Shown here piece by piece: positions 55,167-64,000 of a stretch of 64,000 nucleotides of DNA (its first letter is position 1; each line of letters starts with the position of its first letter). A program made the translations under genes and the position numbers. Origin of the DNA: Berberis thunbergii (taxonomy: Eukaryota > Streptophyta > Magnoliopsida > Ranunculales > Berberidaceae); the NCBI GenBank assembly GCA_003290165.1, contig QNQO01001848.1, forward strand, positions 62,001-126,000. Direction: 5' to 3'. The notes beneath the pieces were generated by a model, which did not search any database, was not told the origin of the DNA, and saw only the letters and a program-made list of their open reading frames with translations.

Positions 55167-56935
55167 CAACACTAGGTATTTTACGAGGCTGAAAGTAGCA
55201 TGTATGTGTGGCGAGATGGAAATGACTAAATCACTTCCCAGCAAAATCTAGATTGAACGGCCTAAGAAGGGAGGATTTTGGAACAATCTTGTTTTCTCAA
55301 GTTTCAAATATTGTAACCATTGTGCCTTGATCGTGCATGGTTTTCAACCTGCGGGAAAAAGCTACGGGCTTGGAAGGTAGCATAGTCTTAAAATTGAAAG
55401 CTACAACTCAAGACAATGAGTGTTTAAGTTGGAGACAATATCGTTGCTATGTATAGTGGATCAAGAGACGTACTCGGCGTGCCAACAAGTGGTATCACAA
55501 CCGAGGGTTCGACGGGGACTTATTGGCGCATCGAGCGCATGCGCGCACCTAGGTCCAACGATATTGTCTCCAACTTAAACACTCATTGTATTGGGCCTAC
55601 CATCCGAGCCATGGGTGTGGGGTTTTATCGTAAAAAGGACTCATTGCTATTAGGGAATAGACCATCTCTTTATAAACCTTAATGACAACTCCACCTTACT
55701 TAATATTATTGGCTCCACCTTAGTCGCAACCACTACACTAACTCCACCTCGTCCGAACTTCTAGGATACCTTCTCTTGGCAAGATCTGGAACCTAATCTC
55801 GCGCACATGCGATGCTCTATTTGGCTCGCTACCTCGCGCCTGATTCCTTCAACAATGTGTTGCCTTGCACCATTCCACCTTGCCAAGTCCCCACCGAACT
55901 TGGCTCTGATACCACTTGTTGGCGCACCGAGCGCGTGCGCGCACCTTATAAACCTTAATGATGACTCATCCTTACTTGATGTGGGACTATTCAAGCCAAC
56001 TCCATCCCAACAATCTCCACCATTGGCACGAATCGTCACACATCCTACAATCCATCCACCGGTCTGCTACATCTCGAAGTACACCTCCTCCTTGAGTCTC
56101 ATGTGCGATCACGATCCCGTTGATAGCACTCGGTGTACAGGGCTGTTATCCCGACATTATTGGCTCCACCTTAGTCTCAACCACTGTATTAGCTCCACCT
56201 CGTCCGGACTTGTAAGATACATTTTCTTGGCAAGGATCTGGAATCTAATCTGAATCCATTCATTTGGCGGATTGTGCACATGCGATGCTCTACTTGGCTC
56301 GTACCTCGTGCCTGATCCCCTGAACAATGTGTCGCATGCACTTCCACCTCGGACCGCGCACATGCGATGCTATACCTGGCTCGCTACCTCGAGCTTAATC
56401 CCTTGAACAATGTGCCGCCTGCACCACCTGCCAAGTTTCCGCCGAACCATCGGCTCTGATACCACTTGTTGGCACGCTGAGCGCATGCGTGCACTTAGGT
56501 CTACTATAGGTACAATGATATTGTCCCCAACTAAAACGTCCGCTGTCTTGAGCCTACCATCCGGGCAACAAGTGTGGGATTTTTATCTTAAAATGCCTCA
56601 TTGCTATTAGGGAGTGGACCATCTCCTTATAAACCTTAGTGACAACTCATCCTTACTTGATGCGAGACTATTCAAGCCAACTCCATCCCAACAATAACAA
56701 CACTAAGTATTTTATGAGGCTGAAAGTAGCACGTATGTGTGGCGAGATGGAAATAACTAAATCACTTCCGAGCAAAATCTAGATTGAACGGCCTAAGAAG
56801 GGAGGATATTGGAACAATCTTATTTTCTCGAGTTTCAAATATTGTGACCATTGCACCTTGATCGTGCGTGATTTTCAGCCTACGGGAAAAATCTACGGGC
56901 TTGGAAGGTAGCATAGTGTTAAAATTGAACTAACA
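55167..56935. mobile_element. TRIM-like retroelement array
   Basis: Direct repeats of about 240 bp (55,167-55,405 and 56,698-56,935) flank a nest of small LTR-like units. Full unit 56,467-56,693 begins TGTTGG and ends CCCAACA. A deleted unit lies at 55,917-56,012. Primer sites complementary to initiator-Met tRNA (minus strand TGGTATCAGAGCC) sit just left of two of them, at 55,902-55,914 and 56,452-56,464. There is no coding capacity, as in terminal-repeat retrotransposons in miniature. Confidence 0.7.
55413..55589. repeat. Perfect 34-bp inverted repeat within the TRIM array
   Basis: 55,413-55,446 is the exact reverse complement of 55,556-55,589, separated by 109 bases. It marks a head-to-head junction of two LTR-like units. 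Confidence 0.9.
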
Positions 56936-57257
56936 AATAAAGAAAGGGGGCAGGCCGAAAGTGACGCTTTCTTTCAGGTGGAAGAAGAATGGGTTAGCCA
57001 AATTGGCCGAAAGAGACATTCGGTGTAAATTTTGCATTGCCTTTTAGTGGAGCCAAAAGTGGTAACCACTTTTGTTGACTTTGGCCATAGATGTAGATCT
57101 ATAAATAAGGCCTCTCCCTCTTCCGTTTGATTCATCCCTTCATCTCATTCCAGAGTGAAGAGATCTAGTGTATCCGAGAAATGTGAAGGTTTTTCAAGTA
57201 TGTAACTCATTAATATGAGCATTTGGTTCCTTCAACGTGGGTACGGGTTTATTTGGG
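56936..57257. other. Promoter-like stretch without gene
   Basis: CTATAAATAAGG at about 57,099-57,110 looks like a TATA box, but no open frame follows before the LTR at 57,258. It could be the promoter part of another LTR. Confidence 0.35.
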
Positions 57258-57936
57258 TGATGATACATCAAAACGGTTTTTATTATGCACTGTATATGTG
57301 TCACGATGATCTCGAGTAGTAGGTCCAAGTGTTAGCCCGACACTAATTCGGCCGAAGCGGTTCTAAACTCGCACAATGCAGTCCGCTAGACAGACCCGAA
57401 ACCATTACAACCTATTAAGTCCACACGTCTCACAGCTATCCTCAATACCCGTAAGCTCTATTACGGCAAGTACCTTGAGGATCGGCTTTGGACAGGCAAG
57501 ATAGTAACACTTTGCTTCCAATTAGAAAGCAAATACCAGAGTATACGTCACACATGGAGACTTCTATCTATGGACTAATCTCGGATTGAGAACTATCTCC
57601 TGTGTATCTAAGAGCACAATGCTAACAGGGAAACTCCCTTTCACAACACAACTCCTAATTAGAAAAAAATCTCCACAAAGATCTTCCCTAAACTACACCA
57701 TCGATGGCCTGGTCGAAGTAGGATTTCAGCACTATAATTAAGACATGAGGTTGGTAAGCTAAGGTACACTACAAATTTTCTGTTTTCAACATTACGCATT
57801 CCTCATATCCCTGTCTGACTTTAGTATCGGAGTGTCATCGGCCACTACAACAGTGGTTCGTGGCTCACGTGCGTTCTTTGTACAGGTCAACAGATTTGTA
57901 GGGCAAGGTTAAAACAGGGAGCAAAAATCGACTGCA
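57258..57936 (+). repeat. 5' LTR of a Tat-type Ty3 element
   Basis: 679 bp from TGATGATACATC to CGACTGCA, with primer-site sequence directly after it and gag downstream. It has two reverse-oriented relatives in the window (20,938 and 52,463). Confidence 0.8.
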
Positions 57937-57940
57937 TCAG

Positions 57941-57960
57941 TTTGGCACAATCCGTGGGGA
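57941..57960 (+). promoter_or_regulatory. Primer binding site of the Tat-type element
   Basis: TTTGGCACAATCCGTGGGGA sits four bases inside the LTR and resembles the TGGCGCCGTCTGTGGGGA-type site of plant Tat elements, with several changed bases. Confidence 0.65.
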
Positions 57961-58009
57961 CAAAAAGTTATTAACCTTTCACTAGCATCACCTCTCTTCG
58001 TATGATGAG

Positions 58010-59926
58010 ATGGTGACCACCAGATCACGCAACAATGGAGAACAAGGGGACACGTCAAATGCTCAGACTGGCGCTATACTGCTGCTCTCAGCGGTGCCGG
58101 TGATACATGAGTAGCAGACTCACACCCTCATGCCAGCAACAGCAACGACAAACCTCAGGATAGATTTGTTGTCATCTAAAATACAACAAATCGCCAAAGC
58201 AGTGGAGACTTTTATATAACAAAACCTCCCACTTGCTCATAGAGATCAGGAGCAAACACATGCCTCATCTCCGGAAGGCAACAAAGAGCAAGCAAAGGAG
58301 AGTCAAGCCCCTGCTAGTTCTCATTGGACTAGGGGAAGCGGCATAGCTAACGCAAAACCGACTTTTAGGGCAGACATGTTTGCCCTGCATAAACCCTTCC
58401 GCAGAGGGGCATATGACCCAGACGCGCTATATCGCCTCTCTATTCCACCATTCATGAACTGTATCATTAACGAGGCTATTCCCAAGAAGTTCATGCCTCC
58501 AATGCTCGACTTCTATTAAAGGACCATCGACCCATTTTATCACTTGCGTCATTACCAACATGTAATGGCACTCAAAGAAGGATCCTAGTCGATGATGTGC
58601 AAAACTTTCCCTACCAATCTAAAGAGGTCAGCAGTAACATGGTTCCACAGCCTCCCTACAAAGTCGATCGACTCATTCAAGATGCTGGCAAAGGAATTCC
58701 TGATGCGCTTTGTCCTAAGTCAATGTCTCCAAAAGGCCCACACTAAATACTCTCTCTGAAGCAGAGATCCAGTGAGACACTAAGAGTGTATGTCACACGC
58801 TTCAACGACGAGTTGTCGCTCATTGACGGCTACAGCGATGACACAGCCGTGACGACTTTTAACTCGTGCCTAAAAGAGGAAAAACTTTATGACTGCCTTA
58901 CTTTGGAACCCCCTTTGGATAAGGCGGAACTGCTGAAGGGCGCCCAAAGGTACATCACCTTGGATGAGATGAGAACAATGAAAAAGGAAACATAAGTTGA
59001 AAAGAAGCCCTTCATTCCTAGGGACAAGAAGACGATAGGAGGAAGAAATGAGCAAGCGAATGCGCAACAACAACAGGTCAAACCCTGGCTGGGCCAGGCT
59101 AAATAAAACTTCTAAATGTTGGATCAAGATCCATAACCACCATCAATTCTAGCTTACCAGACGTCCTGAATTCCATGAAAAAACTGGAAAGGTCTAAAGT
59201 GGCTACCAAAGCAGCGCCAAGATCCTTCCAAACGTGACAACAGCAAGTACTACTCGTACCACAAGGAGGGTGACCATGACACCAATGACTGCAAGAGTAT
59301 AAGGTATGAGATCGAATACTGGAACCACAAGAGCAATCTAAAGGAATTCCTGGGTGCAGAGAAGCAACTAGACCAACCCAGGGACATGGGAGAGACAGTT
59401 AAGGAGATTGAGAAGGAGACTCGGGAATAATCTATGTCCTTCAATGAGTCAGATCGAATGAAGACCAGTCAAACAAATCCTGCAAACGGACTCTACTAAA
59501 GATGAGGACACAGCTCGCCGACGAGGACAAATGTGTATACTACTCAAAGTTGCAAAGCCCGATCCCCACCTTAACTTTTATGGACAATGACCTCAAAAGC
59601 ATCTGTGCACCGCACAATGTCGCTTTCGTCATTTCGGTCTCTATTGCAAGGTGAAAAGTAAAGAGGGCCCTAGTGGATACGAGAAACTCTCTCAATGTCT
59701 TGTTCTGCGACACGTGTTGCAATATGGACTTCAAGGAGGAAAACCTCACATCCTCAAATTATCCGCTGATCGAATTCGGCAAAGAGAAATGTTTTTCAAT
59801 TTGGAAGATAAGGTTAGAAGTGGTGGTAGGAGAACCAGAACTGAGAAAAGTCTTGTTCTTGGACTTCATAGTGGTAAACGCACCGTCTACTTACAACCTG
59901 TTGCGGATTTTATTAACCTAAATTAA
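58010..59926 (+). pseudogene. Tat-type gag and protease remnants
   Basis: Gag starts MVTTRSRNNGEQ at 58,010. It contains the capsid block TIDPFYHLRHYQHVMAL, CKTFPTNLKRSAVTWFHSLP and SFKMLAKEFLMRF, then (58,786 on) YVTRFNDELSLIDGYSDD. A degenerate zinc knuckle YYSYHKEGDHDTNDC near 59,250 has lost its first Cys. Protease at about 59,667-59,905 reads LVDTRNSLNVLFCDT, so the DTG catalytic triplet has become DTR. It has at least six stops or frameshifts and ends at about 59,905; RT, integrase and 3' LTR are absent. Confidence 0.8.
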
Positions 59927-61227
59927 TAAGCTAATAAACCCACTTGTAATAACCGCAAGTGCACGGTGTCTAACTGGTAGACAACGACAAGTACGGGTCG
60001 ATCCCACGAGGAAGGTGGATGCAATTAAATTTTAGAAATTATCTAAACTAATTTGGAGGAAAATGGGGTTACAGTGTTTTTTAAACTAAACTAAAAATAA
60101 ATTAAAATAAGAAAAATAAAAGAAAAGAAAAAGATGGATTTTGTGAGCTTGGACTCACCAATGAGTTAGCAAAAAGATTTAAATCTAAATTACTGAAATT
60201 ATAAACGAGAAGTTTTAGGGATGAAGATCCTTTGCTTACACCGAAGATGTGATCATTAAAAGTCAATGCTAATCATATTAAGTTTTTGTCAAACATGAAC
60301 AATTTATTTCAAGCAAATAATCTTTTACCAAGCATTAAGTGTCTTTTTAGGGCACACTTAATCAAAGTTCAAGCTTAATCATTTTTAGCACATGCTTTGA
60401 ATATTGATAAAATGTTAATCTAACTACCAAACATATCAATTTTTAATCGAACATGAAAGGTGAAGCAATTTATCAAAATTTTGAAATAAATTGTAATCAA
60501 CAATTAAGTATTTAAATCAGTAAAATAAATTAGAATGCATTATGCAACCCTTTTGGTTTGTCGCAAATTCATTGTGGTGGTACTCAGCAAATCAGCAGGT
60601 GGTCTGAACACAAATCTCGAGAAAATGTCCAAAATGCTCTGTGGCGGTACAGAGCAGAAATCAAGGTGTGAATAACCAAAAATCAATTTTGACTCAGTCT
60701 CCTGCCAGAGGAACAATGCCTCTGCGCTTCGCCTTCGTCTCCAGCGAGCAGTGCCGCTCGCGGTGCTTCGTTTCTGCTCCTCGCGAGCTTCCTCGTCCTC
60801 CAACCTGCTCCGGAACCTGCAAAAGAGAGAGGGATGGAAGATCAGTGAGAGAGATGCGATAAGAACATAAAAAAAACCAGAGAGAGGGATGGTTCGCGGC
60901 CCTGTTTCTGTTCCTGTCGCAGCGGTGGTTGTGCGACGCTGATGCGCCGCTTTGTGGTGGTGATCGTGAGAGAGACAGGAAGGAGGCCGAGACGAAGAGA
61001 GGACAGAGAGGAGCAGGGGCTGTGCTCTGTCGCGAGGTGGTGGAACAAGGTGGCTCGCGATGCAGGGACGGTGGCGGAGGGACAGTCTGTGTGGTGCTCG
61101 GGTGATGGTGATGGCGGAATGATCTGGACAGTGGCGGAGGAACAGATGGTGGTGCTCAGTGGCGAGGTGAAGGTTTGACGCGAAACAGGGTTGTCACGCC
61201 CCTGTTTCATGGTGGTGGTGGTGTTCG
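59927..61227. other. Unassigned region up to the CACTA element
   Basis: The 59,945-60,030 part (CCGCAAGTGCACGG, AAGTACGGGTCGATCCCACG) looks like a dispersed plant repeat sequence. The 60,540-61,220 part is GC-richer with opposing open frames (87 codons at 60,540-60,803 and 122 at 60,842-61,210 on minus; 78 at 60,942-61,178 on plus) that I cannot assign. Confidence 0.35.
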
Positions 61228-61439
61228 CACTACAAGATTAGAAACGGCATCCAACCGTCGCTATTGTCTCTGATACCGTTTCACCGCATATGTATAAAAA
61301 ACCGTCAGTAAATAATTTGCGACGGCATAAAAACGTCTCTAAAGCTTGTAATAGCGATGGTATTTTTGTCGTCGCTAAGTTTTACAAATAAACTTCTACC
61401 GTAGCTAATGGTTTTTAAAAAAATAAAAATTTATATAAA

Positions 61440-61860
61440 AAACATTTAGCGACGGCAAAAGTACCGTCGCTAAGTTTTACAAATAAAACTCATTAGCCAC
61501 GGTTTCCTATCGTAGCTAACTGTTTTAAAAAAAATATTTATATAAAAACATTAGCCACAGTTTTCTACCGTAGCTAATGATTTAAAAACATTAGCCACGG
61601 TTTTCTACCGTAGCTAACTGTTTTTTTTTTAATTATATAAAAACATTAGCCATGGTTTCCTACCGTAGCTAACTGTTTTTTTAAAAAATATTTATATAAA
61701 AAAATTAGCCACGGTTTTGCCACCGTAGCTAATGGTTTTTAAAAAAAAATTTATATAAAAACATTAGCCACAGTTTTCCACCGTAGCTAATGGTTTAAAA
61801 AAAAAATTATATAAAAACATTAGCCACGGTTTTCTACCGTAGCTAATGGAGTAATGGTTT
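61440..61860. repeat. Subterminal hairpin array of the CACTA element
   Basis: About eight consecutive units, each a short palindrome such as TAGCCACGG…CCGTAGCTAA with a 5-8 base loop, separated by A/T runs and TATATAAAAA. Unit spacing is about 45-60 bp. Confidence 0.85.
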
Positions 61861-62029
61861 TTTATTTTATTTTATTTATATAAAAATATATATATATAGA
61901 AAACATACATATAGCTAATGGATTTTATTAAATATATATAACATTTAGCTCAATCAAACGCAAATGTCAATAACACCCAAAAACTTTAGCTCAATCCAAT
62001 GCACTAAACCAAACCACATCACCGATCCG

Positions 62030-62757
62030 CGTGAAGAAGATCAGATCAGATAAGATCAAAGAAAATCAGATCAAAGAAGATCATATCAGATCAAAGAATA
62101 TCAGATCAGATCAAATCAAATAAGATCAAAGAAGATCAGATCAGAGAAGAATAGATCAGATTAGATCAAAGGAGATCAAAGAAGATCAAAGAATATCAGA
62201 TCAAAGAACAGAAGATCAAATAAGATCAGATCAGATAAGATCAAAGAAGATAAAAAAAATCAGATCAAAGAAGATCAGATCAAAGAAGATCATATCAGAT
62301 TAAAGAAGATCAGATCAAAGAAGATAAGATCAAAGAAAATCATATCAGATCAGATCAAAGAAGATCAGATCAGATTAGATCAAAGAAAATCAGATCAAAG
62401 AATATCAGATCAAAGAAGATCTTTCAACCAAAGTTTCATTTGCTCTCCCCTCCTTATTTCATTCCTTTGCATCTGATCTGATCTTCTTTGATCTAATCTT
62501 CTTTGATCTGATATTCTTTGATCTTATTTGATCTCATATTCTTTGATCTTATTTGATCTGATATTCTTTGATCTTATTTGATCTGATATTCTTTGATCTT
62601 ATTTGATCTGATCTTCTATGATTTACTTTGATCTGATATGATCTTCTTTGATCTGATATTCTTTGATCTTCTTTGATCTGATATTATTTGATCTTATTTG
62701 ATCTGATCTTATTCGATCTGATCATATCTTCAATCGATCTAATATTCTTCGATCTGA
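62030..62757. repeat. GATC-rich foldback (large inverted repeat)
   Basis: Left arm (about 62,030-62,422) consists of repeats of AGATCAAAGA and GATCAGATC. Right arm (about 62,466-62,757) is the reverse-complement type (TTTGATCT and GATCTGATC). The 45-base centre is unrelated. No coding frame. It would fold into a long imperfect hairpin. Confidence 0.88.
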
Positions 62758-63310
62758 TAAAAAACCAATTAGCCACGGTAAATTGCCGTAGCTAATTAAA
62801 AAAATCAAAAACCAATTAGCCACGGTAAAAGATCAGATCAAATTAGATCGAAGAAGATAAGATCAGATCAAAGACACGACAATTTATCGTGGCTAATTGG
62901 TTTTGATTTTTTATATTAGCAACAGCAAAAAACCGTGGTCAATTGTTTAAAAAAAAAAAATTAAACACTAAAAAGAAATTAGCTACGGCAATTTACTGTG
63001 GCTAATTGGTTTTTATTTTTTTATTAGCGACGGCAAAAAACTGTCGTTAATTGGTTTTTAAAAAAAATAAAATTTAAACACTAAAGAGATTAGCTACGAC
63101 AATTTACTGTGGCTAATTGGTTTTTGATTTTTTATTAGCGACGGCAAAAAACCGTCGCTAATAGTTAAATTTTTTATCACCGATCCGCGTGAAATCTCAT
63201 CTCAACCGTCAATAACACCCAAAATTTTAGCTCAATCCAACGCACTAAACCAAACCACGTCATCGATTCGCATGAAACTAACACAACCAATCCCCTTCAA
63301 TTACCTTTCT

Positions 63311-63320
63311 CTATATAAAT
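63311..63320 (+). promoter_or_regulatory. TATA box inside the CACTA element
   Basis: CTATATAAAT is followed about 35 bases on by a CT/A-rich leader (TTCTCTCAACAAAAA) and a CT-rich stretch to 63,480. This looks like a transcription start, possibly for the element's own gene beyond the window. The 72-codon frame at 63,272-63,490 is Pro/Arg/Ser-rich and not recognised. Confidence 0.5.
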
Positions 63321-64000
63321 TTCAATATTTTCTACAAACCAACTTAAACAAAAATTCTCTCAACAAAAAATTTTCTCTCAACCTCCAGAGAAGAAACCCA
63401 CAGAGGAGAAGTCCGCCGCTTCCTCGACACCGATCCCGACCGCTTCTCTCTCCCCTCCCTTCCTCCGCCGCCTCTCTCTCGGAGATCTGAAATCTCAAAT
63501 CGCGGAGATCTATGATCTCCGATATTCTATAGATCGATTTTTATTTTATTTTTGGTTTTTTTGTAATTTTTGTATGGATTCTTTCTATTTTTTTAATTTT
63601 TTTGTATGATATCCTAGAGACTTCGTAATTTTTGTTATAATTTTGATCAATTAAGTTTAGTTCTGGTAGTTGATATTAATTTTCAAAATGGACAATCATT
63701 AATAGCTAACTTCATTATAAAAAATGAATTATAATTTGTAAATTTCATTTGTCAATATGATTTGCAACAAAGTTGTCCCTAAATAGCTACGACAAATACC
63801 GTGGCTGTGTTGTCAATTAGATTTGCAATTTAGCGACGACAAAAAATCGTCGCTAAATAGCCAAGGTAAAAAACCGTCGCTATATTGTCTTAGCGACCGC
63901 AAAAAACCCTCGCTAAGTAGCGACGACAAATAAACGGTCACTAAATAACGACGGCAAAAAACTGTCGCTATTTAGCAAAAAACGTCACTATATAGCCACG

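Larger units (their letters stand above)
61228..64000 (+). mobile_element. CACTA (En/Spm) element, left part; right end outside window
   Basis: The left terminus is CACTACAAGATTAGAAACGG. It is followed by a dense subterminal array of hairpin units built on GCGACGG or TAGCCACGG and their complements CCGTCGC and CCGTAGCTAA. This is the hallmark of CACTA transposons, where a transposase-family protein binds subterminal motifs. The array occurs at about 61,290-61,860, again at 62,765-63,165 and at 63,785 to the window end. A repeated block (61,955-62,032 and 63,180-63,275) frames the middle. No transposase-coding sequence is in view. Confidence 0.82.

Noticed and set aside
55761..56363. Open frames in the TRIM-like array
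   Set aside because: They run through LTR-like and primer-site sequence in several frames; no domain.
57099..57110. TATA box of a gene just before 57,258
   Set aside because: No coding frame follows; kept only as a note because it may belong to a retroelement.
62030..62757. CRISPR-like or satellite array
   Set aside because: Units are short, unequal and inverted across a centre, with no spacers; this is a plant transposon foldback, not a CRISPR array or a regular satellite.

Overview
This is nuclear DNA from a flowering plant, most likely a eudicot. The evidence is: spliced genes with GT-AG introns; plant families (a CHX cation/H+ exchanger, PHO2/UBC38-type E2 enzymes, a glycine-rich RNA-binding protein, CC-NBS-LRR fragments); and dense plant transposons (Tekay, Tat and Athila type Ty3 elements, a LINE, tRNA-derived SINEs, TRIM-like units, a hAT MITE and a CACTA element). 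There are no rRNA genes, functional tRNA genes, operons or CRISPR arrays.

Layout. 1-11,443: an E2 pseudogene on the minus strand, split by a complete 9.77 kb Tekay-type retrotransposon with a perfect 5-bp target duplication. 11,444-13,310: Ty3 fragments. 14,085-20,231: a three-exon CHX gene (784 aa, minus). 20,938-25,210: a solo Tat-type LTR and a decayed gag-like transposon gene. 25,294-25,560: the first coding exon of a TMEM230-like gene. 26,740-29,430: local duplications carrying a twice-present exon-like segment and a hAT MITE. 29,509-29,928: an intronless glycine-rich RNA-binding protein gene. 31,904-34,667: a 5'-truncated LINE. 35,200-40,200: two paralogous blocks with broken NLR 5' ends, the second preceded by an intact E2 gene (37,838-38,977). 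41,680-42,920: an orphan TMEM230-like last exon and a cytidine deaminase pseudogene. 43,799-47,193: a gutted E2 remnant and a second intact E2 gene. 47,330-51,312: a paralogue of CHX intron 2 without CHX exons, carrying a solo LTR. 53,974-54,219: a small secreted six-cysteine peptide. 55,160-59,926: a TRIM-like array and a decayed Tat element. 61,228-64,000: the left part of a CACTA element with hairpin repeats and a large GATC-rich foldback.

Likely working genes are the two E2 enzymes (ubiquitin transfer), the CHX exchanger (monovalent cation/proton exchange, probably in endomembranes), the glycine-rich RNA-binding protein (RNA processing or stress response) and the Cys-rich peptide. They do not form one pathway. 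What links the window is repeated segmental duplication of an E2-spacer-NLR block, followed by decay and transposon insertion. Several insertions can be ordered in time because an uninserted paralogue survives in the same window.
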